Assembly: GCF_001444405.1 (NCBI RefSeq)
Contig: NZ_CP013187.1
Coordinates: 868,001-932,000, forward strand
DNA length: 64,000 bases
Source: Pseudoalteromonas phenolica
GTDB lineage: Bacteria; Pseudomonadota; Gammaproteobacteria; Enterobacterales; Alteromonadaceae
Direction of reading: 5' to 3'
Positions within the stretch are counted from its first letter, which is position 1. Each line of letters begins with the position of its first letter. Made by a program: the position numbers and the translations under genes. Shown one piece after another: positions 34,577-43,850 of this stretch. Below the pieces are notes generated by a model, which made no database searches, had not been told where the DNA came from, and saw only the letters and a program-made list of their open reading frames with translations.

Positions 34577-35893
34577 TTAATGCAATTTCATCTTAGGGCG
34601 CACGCTGCGCAGTAACTTTTCTGATAACCACAAAGCCGTGGTTTTAATTGGGCCGTGAATGGCGTTTTGATGCATACGATAAAGCGATAAATACATCACT
34701 CGCGCTAGATTACCTTCGATAAACATGGTGTTATTAGTCAGGTTGCCCATTAAGCTTCCTACTGCACTGAAGCGAGAAAGGTTCACCAGTGAACCGTGAT
34801 CTTTATAAACAAAAGGTTTTGGCGCTTTGCCTGTGAATTTGGCTAAAATATTGTGCGCGACATTACTCGCCATCTGATGTGCAGCTTGCGCGCGAGGTGG
34901 CACGAAAGTGCCATCTTCTTGCTCGCAGGCACAAGCATCACCCAATACATGGATGTGTGAAGTGCCTTTTGCCTGTAAATATTCGTCTACTTTAATTTGA
35001 TTGTTGCGAGTGAACTCAAAGCAGTCGAGGTTTTTAATAAAGTCAGCCACTTTTACACCCGCCGCCCAAAGCATTAAATCGGCTTGGATCAAGGTATTGT
35101 CGTCGGTGATAAAGCCCTCAGAAGTTGCTTTGCTCACTTTGGTGCCTTCTAAGATATTTACACCCAAATGACGCAACTCGTCTCGCGCAGAGTTACTTAT
35201 TCGAGTCGGTAGGGCAGGTAGTATAGTTGGCCCGGCTTCAATTAAATGAATGGTGAGCTTGGTGCTGGTAAACGCACTCATACCATAGTGTTTTAGAAGT
35301 TGAGCGACATGAACAAGTTCGGCGCTGAGTTCAACACCGGTTGCCCCACCACCGACAATGGCGATTGAAAGACGATTTTGTTCTTCAGGTAATTGGCTTG
35401 CAGCTTGATGTACACGCGTGAAGCAGTTAAGTAGCGCATGTTGAAAGCGCTCGGCTTGCTGGTGAGAGTCTAAGAAATAACAATGTTTACTGACACCAGG
35501 CGTATTAAAGTCATTGCTGACACTTCCAATGGCGATGATTAACTCATCATAGTGAACGGTACGTTGTGGCAAAATTAATTCACCGTCTGAATCATATTGC
35601 TCTTTTAGGTATATTGCTTGTTTTTCAGCGTCTAAATTGATGAACTCACCCAGAATAAACTGAAATCCATGCCGAGCCGCATGGGCAGAATAAACGACAC
35701 CATCTAAGCTTGTGTCGAGTGAGCCTGTCGCCACTTCATGTAAGAGCGGTTTCCAGATATGTGTTCGGTTCTTATCGATTAAAGTTATATTTGCGCGACG
35801 AGACTTCCCAAGTTTATTCCCTAATTTACTTGCCAGTTCTAGGCCACCAGCGCCGCCACCGATGATGACAATATTGGGATGCGTGTTAATCAT
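34577..35893 (-). CDS. ndh: type II NADH:quinone oxidoreductase (NDH-2)
   Basis: 438 aa. FAD-binding IVIIGGGAGGLELASKL at the N-terminus, NAD-binding IAIVGGGATGVELSAEL near residue 185, the quinone-side RAQAAHQMASNVAHNI and the HVLGDACAC (second FAD contact) are all present. C-terminal amphipathic helices anchor it at the inner membrane. It oxidises NADH without proton pumping. The ATG at 35893 gives the standard N-terminus; the frame extends 13 codons upstream without family support. Single gene. Confidence 0.9.
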   Translation of the reverse strand: MINTHPNIVIIGGGAGGLELASKLGNKLGKSRRANITLIDKNRTHIWKPLLHEVATGSLDTSLDGVVYSAHAARHGFQFILGEFINLDAEKQAIYLKEQYDSDGELILPQRTVHYDELIIAIGSVSNDFNTPGVSKHCYFLDSHQQAERFQHALLNCFTRVHQAASQLPEEQNRLSIAIVGGGATGVELSAELVHVAQLLKHYGMSAFTSTKLTIHLIEAGPTILPALPTRISNSARDELRHLGVNILEGTKVSKATSEGFITDDNTLIQADLMLWAAGVKVADFIKNLDCFEFTRNNQIKVDEYLQAKGTSHIHVLGDACACEQEDGTFVPPRAQAAHQMASNVAHNILAKFTGKAPKPFVYKDHGSLVNLSRFSAVGSLMGNLTNNTMFIEGNLARVMYLSLYRMHQNAIHGPIKTTALWLSEKLLRSVRPKMKLH

Positions 35894-36070
35894 AGTTGTG
35901 CCCTTTAAAAAGTTATAAAGAGCTGAGCACAATCCTTTGTAAATATCAGATTTACGTACATGATGTTCAGGTCGTTATAACCTTGCACAACTTGAGGTTA
36001 TTGTACGCCTAACTGTTTGCTAGCAATATGAAAAAAGTATTTCTAAATGTTTCAAATTGAGTATGGAAAA

Positions 36071-36092
36071 GGCTGCAAAAGCAGCCCTTTAA
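36071..36092 (-). terminator. terminator of the chemoreceptor gene
   Basis: Six-bp GC stem GGCTGC / GCAGCC extended by A/T pairs, loop AAAA; the minus strand reads into TTTTCC. It lies 14 nt beyond the stop codon. Confidence 0.7.
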
Positions 36093-36105
36093 TGATCGTT
36101 AATCA

Positions 36106-39100
36106 TTAAGCCAAATTTGGCAAGTAACGTTCATCGGGTAGATAGGTTTGCTCTAAAGCTGGAGTTGAAGCATTGCGTTCAGTTAAGGAGAAAAATTCTA
36201 CCGTTCGGTTCATCACTTGTGCTTGTTCCGCCATGGCTTCACCAGCTGCGGCTGCTTCCTCAACCAGTGCTGCATTTTGCTGGGTCATCTGATCCATTTG
36301 AGTAATCGCAGTATTAATCTGCATAATGCTTTCTGATTGATGTCTTGCTGATTGGGCAATCTCAGCCATCATGACGCGTACTTTGCTGGTGGCTTCAACG
36401 ATTTCACTTAAGGTGTCGCCAGAGCGGTTTACTAAGTCGGTGCCTTCTTCAACTTTAGATTGGCTGTCTCTGATCAGATCTTTGATCTCTTTTGCTGCAT
36501 TTGATGAGCGCTGGGCTAGGTTACGTACTTCACCAGCAACGACAGCAAACCCTCGACCTTGTTCACCCGCTCGGGCTGCTTCTACAGCCGCATTCAAGGC
36601 AAGTAAGTTAGTTTGGAATGCGATATCATCAATTACACTAATGATCTCGGTGATTTGTTTACTCGACTGATTGATTTCACGCATTGCGCTGACGGCTTGT
36701 TTCACGACTTCACCGCCATGACTGGCTTTGTCTTCAGCAGTCATAGAAAGGGCATTTGCATCTTCGGCTTTTTCAGAGCTCTGACGAACAATCTCGGTAA
36801 CTTCATCCATACTTGCCGAGGTTTCTTCTAGGCTACTGGCTTGCTCTTCAGTACGTTGACTCAAATCTGCATTACCTTGAGCTATTTCATTTGCGCCCTG
36901 AGTAATACTGCCAGAGGCATGGGTGATGTTTTCAATGACCTCGGTCAGTTTATCGGCCGTGCTGTTGGTATCTTGTTTTAGCTGACCAAAAGAGCCTTCG
37001 TAATCGTTGGTGATACGTTTACTTAAGTCGCCCTGAGCTAATGCACTCAGCACTTTTGTGACGTCATCAAGTGCAATCTCGACCGTAGATACAAGGTTAT
37101 TTAAGCCTGTACTGAGTTTTTCAAAGAAGCCTGTCTTATCTTGAAGAGATAGCTTCTGGCTTAAGTCACCCTGTGCGGCAGATTGCACTAAGTTGTCTAT
37201 TTCTTTTTCAATATTTACTTCTGCGGTTCTGTCAGTCCACTCGAGTACTGTACCAATACGTTCGTTATTTACGAAGATAGGATTAGAGGTCACAGAAAAG
37301 ACCCGCTCTTCAATGTATTCAGTGCTATTGTGGGTATGTGATAAGTTATTAAATAAGACACGTTGCTGCTCTGGTTCCAAGTAGAATTGATTAACTGGAA
37401 AGCCAATTAGGTTGTTGGCATCGAACTGCCCTATGTGGGCTTGAATATCGCCTTCAGCACTTTCTATGGTGCTTTTCAGTGCTTGGTTCGCATAGATGAT
37501 ATTAAGGTTTTTGTCTGCAATCATGACATTGCCCGAGACACTATCAAGGGCATATCTTACTCTGGCATTTTCAGCTGCAATACGTGTCTTTTCCCGCTCT
37601 TGAGCCAACCAGTCAGTTCTATCTTGCCATTCTAATACTGTACCAACACGTTCACCCTCAACACTAACAGGGCTAACGATAACAGTGAATGTTCTACCAG
37701 CAATCACAAACTCAGTTTCAATGCTTGTCGTTTGAGTTTTGAACTCTTCTACTTTATTGCTGAAATGTTCAAAAAACGCATCGACTCGATTCCCAATAAT
37801 GGCTTCTGGATTAAAGTGTGGAATAGCTTGTTTTATATCTTGGCTGGCAATTTTAAACATGTCATGAATGGCGTTATTCATGTAAATTACACTTAGTTTT
37901 TTATCTGCGATCATCACCTGACCAGAAGAGCCATCTAAAGCATATTTTACACGTGCATTTTCAGAGGCAATACGTGCTTTCTCTTTTGCCGCTGCAAGCT
38001 CATCTGTTCTATCTTGCCACTCGAATACCGTACCAACACGTTGCGCTTCAACGATGACAGGGCTTGCGACCAGCTTGAATGTTCTTCCTGCAATTTCAAA
38101 TTGCTCTTCAAGGCTAGTGGTTAGACTTTCAATCTGTGCAAGGTGTTGTTCAAAGTAAGGCATTAATCCATTGATTTGCGCATTTAGAATATGCTTTGCA
38201 CTAAAGTGAGGTAGCTCAGTTTGTAATTGCGTTTCAACTTCTTCAAACATGTGTTGAATTGAGCTATTTAAATAAATGACTTGATGCTCAGTATTGGTGA
38301 TCATGACATTAGAATTGGCGTTATCTAATGCACTTTTAATACGGGCATTGACCCTTGCCACACGACGTTCTTGTTCTTCTTTTTCACGGATGAGTTTTAA
38401 GCTTTCTCGCATTTCGAGCATAGATTTGAAGACACCTTGCGGTGCTCGTTCATTATAGTCTTGGTCTAAGTCGCCTTTTGATATGGCGGTCGCAATGTTA
38501 TCTAGCTCACTAGGATCTTTACCGAGTTGCTTCATTACCATTCGAAGTAAGAAAAATACGATAGCAGCACTAATTACAAGCGCTGTCATGAACATAATGA
38601 AAATTTGCGATACGGCTTGTTCATTAGAGGCTTTTAATTGAGGGCCTAGAATATCTTGATCCGACTTAACAGAATTACTTAAATCTTTGACTAAAGCGGC
38701 GAAACGCGGACCTATCACATCTAATACATTGGTTACTTTGTCATTTCTGTCGATTATAAGACTTTGAACTTGATTAAAGGCATTTGTGTAATCAAGGAAC
38801 ATATCATTGATGTTGTTTAGCCTAGTTTGATTTTCTGTATTTAAATTAAATGTACTCATATTTATGAGCTGGTCTTGGAAGCTAGAGAATTCTTTATTGA
38901 CTCGCTCAGACGCTGAAAGTTGGTTACTTTCAAGGTATTTCACAACATATAATCGGCCTAGTAATAAGTTGCGCATTGCTTCACCTGCGGCATAAGCCAA
39001 TTGCGTATTATTAGATTGGGCGGCACTTTGCATGACTTGCGTTAGCTCACGCTCCATTCTAGGACCAATAATATCTAGTTGGTTTAACACTAATTCATTG

Positions 39101-39519
39101 CGCTCAACCCGATACGCTTTTATGACTTCGAATGTCACATTATATTGCTCAATTTCTTGAATGAGTTTAGTGACCATTTGTGCCCGTTCAGGCTTATTTA
39201 TCTCTTGTTTGGCATCGAGTATGAGACGATCAACTTCTTCAAAGTATTGGTTGTATTCACGAAGGTCTTTTTCACTCCCTGTGAGAAGAAAGTCTTTCAC
39301 ATTCATTCGCACCATAAGCATGTTTGATTGTAATGTGCTCGCAAGGTTGGAATCTCTTGCAAGTTCCCGATAGCTTTTGAATCCTTCGTCGGCAGATGTT
39401 AATGCTAAATAGGCGGTCATTCCGATTGCCGCTAAAATGCACAAAATTAAAGTAAAGGCTGATATGAGTTTTGCTTTGAGTGTGCTGAAAATATTAAATG
39501 AGGGAGTTGCAGTGTCCAT
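36106..39519 (-). CDS. methyl-accepting chemotaxis protein with three tandem PAS domains
   Basis: 1137 aa, about twice the usual MCP length. TM1 at residues 17-40, a periplasmic helical sensor resembling the bimodular (HBM) type (40-305), TM2 (307-327), HAMP, then three PAS repeats of about 125 residues, each opening (I/V)(K/R)xALDxxxxxVMI and closing with VGTVxEWxDRT, a second HAMP-like region and the signalling domain with the hairpin tip DIAFQTNLLALNAAVEAARAGEQGRGFAVVAGEVRNLAQRS. No C-terminal NWETF-type CheR tether. AGGA lies 8 nt before the ATG. The PAS domains may sense redox or small ligands in the cytoplasm. Confidence 0.92.
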   Translation of the reverse strand: MDTATPSFNIFSTLKAKLISAFTLILCILAAIGMTAYLALTSADEGFKSYRELARDSNLASTLQSNMLMVRMNVKDFLLTGSEKDLREYNQYFEEVDRLILDAKQEINKPERAQMVTKLIQEIEQYNVTFEVIKAYRVERNELVLNQLDIIGPRMERELTQVMQSAAQSNNTQLAYAAGEAMRNLLLGRLYVVKYLESNQLSASERVNKEFSSFQDQLINMSTFNLNTENQTRLNNINDMFLDYTNAFNQVQSLIIDRNDKVTNVLDVIGPRFAALVKDLSNSVKSDQDILGPQLKASNEQAVSQIFIMFMTALVISAAIVFFLLRMVMKQLGKDPSELDNIATAISKGDLDQDYNERAPQGVFKSMLEMRESLKLIREKEEQERRVARVNARIKSALDNANSNVMITNTEHQVIYLNSSIQHMFEEVETQLQTELPHFSAKHILNAQINGLMPYFEQHLAQIESLTTSLEEQFEIAGRTFKLVASPVIVEAQRVGTVFEWQDRTDELAAAKEKARIASENARVKYALDGSSGQVMIADKKLSVIYMNNAIHDMFKIASQDIKQAIPHFNPEAIIGNRVDAFFEHFSNKVEEFKTQTTSIETEFVIAGRTFTVIVSPVSVEGERVGTVLEWQDRTDWLAQEREKTRIAAENARVRYALDSVSGNVMIADKNLNIIYANQALKSTIESAEGDIQAHIGQFDANNLIGFPVNQFYLEPEQQRVLFNNLSHTHNSTEYIEERVFSVTSNPIFVNNERIGTVLEWTDRTAEVNIEKEIDNLVQSAAQGDLSQKLSLQDKTGFFEKLSTGLNNLVSTVEIALDDVTKVLSALAQGDLSKRITNDYEGSFGQLKQDTNSTADKLTEVIENITHASGSITQGANEIAQGNADLSQRTEEQASSLEETSASMDEVTEIVRQSSEKAEDANALSMTAEDKASHGGEVVKQAVSAMREINQSSKQITEIISVIDDIAFQTNLLALNAAVEAARAGEQGRGFAVVAGEVRNLAQRSSNAAKEIKDLIRDSQSKVEEGTDLVNRSGDTLSEIVEATSKVRVMMAEIAQSARHQSESIMQINTAITQMDQMTQQNAALVEEAAAAGEAMAEQAQVMNRTVEFFSLTERNASTPALEQTYLPDERYLPNLA

Positions 39520-40104
39520 GCCTAGCTTCCTAAAAATGTACCAATAATAAAAGATGCAATACTAAGTGGTAGCCTAGTATTTATACAAAATCAAAGTATA
39601 AAGTTTTCTTTATATAACCAAAATACATAGATTGTTCCACTTTTGGAAATGATCTGTTTTAAAAATATGGCTTATAAATTTAATATTCTTTATGTTGTTT
39701 TTTTTGTGCCTTTATGATTCCTACCTGTTTACATAATTTAAATCAAAAATATTCATATTTTTTTTAAATTGTAACTGTTCCTTTTATTGCAATATAAGGG
39801 TGGTTAATTGACTTGTTTGTTATTGTTTTATTGTTGTATTTTCACTTTTTAATGTTTTGTTTATTTTTATGCTACTGTTTTTATTCTATTTTTTGTGTTT
39901 TCATTAGTTTTTTGTTGGGTGTGTTTTTTGCAATAATCATGGGTTTAAATAGAGTTTGCTAGTTTTTTATAGTCTTGACTGTGTTTATTTATATGCATAT
40001 TTTTATGGCTGTTAACAGGTTTGTATAGTTTCTGTTAATCCGTCTCTTCCTCAGGGGTGGATGTATGTTTTTGATAAAAATTATAAGTTAAGATGGATGA
40101 AATA
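39520..40104. other. 585-bp AT-rich divergent region upstream of a TonB receptor
   Basis: Very T-rich on the plus strand and without a supportable gene. It holds the divergent promoters of the MCP gene and the TonB-receptor gene. The best plus-strand candidate is TTGACT (39975-39980), 17 bp, TATTTT (39998-40003), which would leave a leader of about 95 nt. I found no clear Fur box or palindromic operator. Confidence 0.4.
39975..40003 (+). promoter_or_regulatory. candidate promoter of the TonB receptor gene
   Basis: TTGACT, a 17-bp spacer and TATTTT. Five of six and four of six consensus bases. Confidence 0.35.
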
Positions 40105-42972
40105 ATGCAAAATAATAAAGTAGCTAAAGCAGTAAAATATGCGATTGCTTGCTCAGTGATCTCTACAGGACTGTCTACCGGTGTTGCTATCGCAAATGAA
40201 GACACTGAAGGCAAAAATGTTGAAAGAATCGAAGTAACAGGTTCACGTATTCAACGTGCTGAGTTTGAATCGGCAAGTCCAGTTGCAAGTTTTGATGCAG
40301 AAGATATTGCTAAATCAGGTGTGACAAGTGTCGATGAATTCTTAAAGTTCATTCCTGCGACATCAGGTTTCCAGCTTGGTGCGACAACTAACAATGGTAA
40401 CGATGGTGCAAAGAAAATTGACCTTCGTGGTATGGGCTTTAACCGTACTCTTATTCTTATCAATGGTAAGCGTTCAATCGGCGACGTAAACTCTGACGGC
40501 GCAGTAGATTTAAACCAAGTGCCTATGTCAATGGTTAAGCGTATTGACGTTTTAAAAGATGGCGCTTCAACTATCTATGGTACTGATGCAATTGCAGGTG
40601 TTGTAAATATTATTCTGCAAGATGATTTCGAGGGTGTACGCGTTTCGGGTAGTGCTGGTGCAGGTACCTCTGAATGGGATGCAAAGCAAAAAACCTTCTC
40701 TGTCTTAATGGGTACAGCCAGTGACAAAGGCTCAATCACTGTTGCATTAGAATACAACTCTCAAGAAGAGTTAAAGCAGGGTGAGCGTGATTGGGCACAT
40801 GATGCGCTTTACCCTTCAGCGATCCGTGATGAAAATACAGGTGAAGTTTTAGGTTTCGAAGCTGTCGCCAGTGGTAGTTCAAACTCAAGAACCATTCGTT
40901 TAACCGGTGACCAAAGGGCTGCAATCGCAGCCGCAGGTGGTCCTGACAAAGCAAGCTGGGTTGTAGATGCAGACACTGGTGAAGTTAGACCATATGACAA
41001 CACTAAAGATGTTTATAACTATGCGCCAGTCAATGCGTTAATCACGCCAAACGACCGTTTTCAAATTGCCTTAAATGGTAAATACGAAGTGGCTGATGGC
41101 ACCAATGCGTATGTTGACGCATTTTATACGCAACGTGAATCTCTGCAACGTCTAGCGCCTGATGCATCATTTGGACGAGGTCAAATGCAGTATGTGTGGG
41201 ATAACCCGAATAACCCATTTGGTGCTGCAGATCGTAACCCTTGGGGTGTAGACTTCTCGGCATCTGACTTAACTGAAGCACAAACGGATCCTATGAAAGG
41301 TATTCATATTAACCGTCGTTTCACAGAGTCTGGTGGTCGTATCTTTACTCAAAAAGCGCATACCTACAGAATTTTAGCGGGTCTTGAAGGTGAAATCGGT
41401 GATGGCATGTTCTACGATGTGTCTTTCACTCATGGTTATAATGAACAACTTGATAACACCAAAAACTATCACCGTTTTGACCGCTGGCAGACTATCACAA
41501 ATGCAGTAAATTGTGCGGCAAACGCCGACTGTAAAGCTGCGGGTGTATTAGACCCGTTTGCTGACTTTGGTGCAATCACGCCCGAGCAAATGGCATATCT
41601 AAGTGCGAATTCACTGAAAGATTTCAGCTATGGTGAGCTTCGTCACATCATCGCGACTTTATCAGGTGAAATTGAAACAGATTTTGGTGGTGGTTTCATC
41701 GGCTGGGCTGCAGGCTTTGAAAACCGCAAAGAAAAAGGCGAATCAATTCCAGATGAATTCTCATCAGAAGGTCTAACAACCAGTGGTGCGAGTGATCCTC
41801 AACTAGGTAGTTTTACTGCTGACGAAATTTATCTTGAGACCTTCATCCCTGTTGCAGATTCATTATCAATTGAAGCGGCAATTCGTTATTCTGACTATGA
41901 GAATAATAAAGGCGCAACTTTCGACTCGACAAACTTTAAGGTGTCAGTTGATTGGCGTCCACTAGATTCACTTAAAGTACGTGGTGGTATTTCAACAGGT
42001 TTTAGAGCACCAAATATTTCTGAGATGAATCAAAACCAATCTACTGGTTTCCCAACAGTTGACTTTATTTGTGAGTTTGAAGACATTCGTAATGATATCA
42101 CCGATCAGCAAAGAGCTAATTGTATTGCGGATGCTGATACGGCTGAGTTAGGTTACGCTTGGCAACCAGCTTATACAACAGAAGCACCAGAGAAAAGCCT
42201 GATCCCTGAAGAATCGGTAACCACAAACATCGGCTTTGTATACACAGTGCCAATGGACGATAACTTAGTATTCAGTGTTGATTATTGGAGAATCAGTATT
42301 GAAGACTTAATTGGTTCTACGCCATACCAGTTACTGTTTAATAGTTGTATGGATTCAAAAGATTACTCTGCGTCTTCATGTTCGGCGTTCCCGAAAGATG
42401 ATAACGGTAAAGCGATGCCAATCGCATCTTTTGGTCTTCCTAATGATGCAACGTTTGCATTCGGTAACGTTGGTGAGCTGGATACGTCTGGTATCGACTT
42501 TGAACTGGACTACTCGACAGAAGCTGACTTAGGTTTCACTGACCGCATTGGTGTGCGTGTAAGTGGTACATATAACATCGAGCGTGTTGAAACATGGGTT
42601 GAGTTAGGCCTTGAGCGTGACATGGTAGGTAATGCTTACCCGTTCGAAATCTATCCTGAGCTTAAGTTCACAACCTCGTTCATCTTTGGCGGTGATAACT
42701 GGGATGCGAACTATGACCTTCGCTATATCAGTGAAACGACGGATGCATTACGTCCAGCGTCAATTACTGATGACAATATCGCAGATGCGGTACTTTATCA
42801 CGACGTAAGCGCAAGCTATAGCATGGATAATGCTCGCTTTAGTGTGGGTATTAGTAACTTGTTAGATAAAGATGCACCTCGTTATCACAGTGGCTTTAAC
42901 GCAAATACGGCTCCAGGTACATACGACACAATCGGTCGTCGTCTATTTGCAAGCTTCAAGCTTGATTTCTAA
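40105..42972 (+). CDS. TonB-dependent outer-membrane receptor
   Basis: About 955 aa. Signal peptide (to about VAIA, residue 30), then the TonB-box region VERIEVTGSRIQR, a plug domain (VDEFLKFIPATSGF, KIDLRGMGFNRTLILINGKR) and a 22-strand barrel ending RRLFASFKLDF. The plug and barrel belong to the large carbohydrate/peptide-type receptors common in Alteromonadales (SGIDFELDY, RGGISTGFRAPNISEM); substrate unknown and no degradative enzymes adjoin. Two starts, 40093 and 40105, are 4 codons apart; GGATGA lies 5 nt before the latter. No iron-responsive site was seen. Confidence 0.9.
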   Translation: MQNNKVAKAVKYAIACSVISTGLSTGVAIANEDTEGKNVERIEVTGSRIQRAEFESASPVASFDAEDIAKSGVTSVDEFLKFIPATSGFQLGATTNNGNDGAKKIDLRGMGFNRTLILINGKRSIGDVNSDGAVDLNQVPMSMVKRIDVLKDGASTIYGTDAIAGVVNIILQDDFEGVRVSGSAGAGTSEWDAKQKTFSVLMGTASDKGSITVALEYNSQEELKQGERDWAHDALYPSAIRDENTGEVLGFEAVASGSSNSRTIRLTGDQRAAIAAAGGPDKASWVVDADTGEVRPYDNTKDVYNYAPVNALITPNDRFQIALNGKYEVADGTNAYVDAFYTQRESLQRLAPDASFGRGQMQYVWDNPNNPFGAADRNPWGVDFSASDLTEAQTDPMKGIHINRRFTESGGRIFTQKAHTYRILAGLEGEIGDGMFYDVSFTHGYNEQLDNTKNYHRFDRWQTITNAVNCAANADCKAAGVLDPFADFGAITPEQMAYLSANSLKDFSYGELRHIIATLSGEIETDFGGGFIGWAAGFENRKEKGESIPDEFSSEGLTTSGASDPQLGSFTADEIYLETFIPVADSLSIEAAIRYSDYENNKGATFDSTNFKVSVDWRPLDSLKVRGGISTGFRAPNISEMNQNQSTGFPTVDFICEFEDIRNDITDQQRANCIADADTAELGYAWQPAYTTEAPEKSLIPEESVTTNIGFVYTVPMDDNLVFSVDYWRISIEDLIGSTPYQLLFNSCMDSKDYSASSCSAFPKDDNGKAMPIASFGLPNDATFAFGNVGELDTSGIDFELDYSTEADLGFTDRIGVRVSGTYNIERVETWVELGLERDMVGNAYPFEIYPELKFTTSFIFGGDNWDANYDLRYISETTDALRPASITDDNIADAVLYHDVSASYSMDNARFSVGISNLLDKDAPRYHSGFNANTAPGTYDTIGRRLFASFKLDF

Positions 42973-43026
42973 TCAGACCTAGTCTGACTAGAGCATCAAA
43001 TGGGCTTCCCTGGCCCACTTTATTTT

Positions 43027-43050
43027 AGCGCCCAATTTGGGCGCTTTTTT
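43027..43050 (+). terminator. terminator after the TonB receptor gene
   Basis: Seven-bp stem AGCGCCC / GGGCGCT with a 5-nt loop followed by six T residues. Confidence 0.85.
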
Positions 43051-43142
43051 GTGTTATCAAACTTGTCTTTACTCGACCCTATTTTGTTATATATTGCTGA
43101 TGCAACAATTAAAATATAAACAAAACTCAAGGTTACTAGCCT

Positions 43143-43829
43143 ATGAAACCTAAACTTTTATTGTATCCAAATATTCAGGTTGAAAATGTATTTGCAAAAG
43201 AAACGGAAGTCTTAGGTCAATTGCAAAAAGGGGAGTTAAATAAAGCCTTAATTTTGTGGCAACCTGATAAGCCAACATTGGTTTTGCCGTCTGGTAATAA
43301 GTGGCAAAGTTCAGAAGGACTGCATCAACAGCTTATGCAAATGGGGTGGCAGTTGTTTAGTCGCAAAACAGGTGGTGCGCCTGTACCACAAGTCCCCGGC
43401 GTGATTAATGTTTCTCATATGTATGTTTGGGATGAGCAAACACCTTATTCAATAACCAAAGCCTATCAAGGTTTTTGTGACAAGCTATCTCGGTTTTTTG
43501 CTCTATATAACGTTAAAGTTGATGTACATGCCACTGAGTTTTCTTATTGTGATGGTGACTACAATCTCAATATTTCAGGAAAAAAAGTCGTGGGAACAGC
43601 TCAGCGAGTGGTGCTTAAGAATGGTGGTGGAAAGGTGGTACTTGCACAAGCTTGTATTTTAATTAAAACAGACATTAGCACCATCATAAACCCCGTAAAT
43701 ACCTGTTACGAATACCACCAACAAACTGAACGTGTTCGTTCAGAGGCCCATACTTGCTTAACTCAACATACTGAGCAGCAAGACTCTGTTGAGGGTTACT
43801 TTCAAAATTTAATAAAGGCCTTTTCATAG
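43143..43829 (+). CDS. lipoate-protein ligase A-like protein
   Basis: 228 aa. BPL/LplA/LipB-fold family: RKTGGAPVPQVPGVINVS (R74-G78) corresponds to the RxxGG lipoate-binding loop, and GKKVVGTAQRV carries the expected catalytic Lys (K148). Family members attach lipoate (or octanoate) to E2 and H-protein domains. It is shorter than E. coli LplA (337 aa) and lacks its C-terminal accessory domain, so it may be an octanoyl- or lipoyl-transferase needing pre-activated substrate. Single gene, convergent with the histidine kinase. Confidence 0.8.
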   Translation: MKPKLLLYPNIQVENVFAKETEVLGQLQKGELNKALILWQPDKPTLVLPSGNKWQSSEGLHQQLMQMGWQLFSRKTGGAPVPQVPGVINVSHMYVWDEQTPYSITKAYQGFCDKLSRFFALYNVKVDVHATEFSYCDGDYNLNISGKKVVGTAQRVVLKNGGGKVVLAQACILIKTDISTIINPVNTCYEYHQQTERVRSEAHTCLTQHTEQQDSVEGYFQNLIKAFS

Positions 43830-43850
43830 CTTTTATGATTCTTAGGTAAT

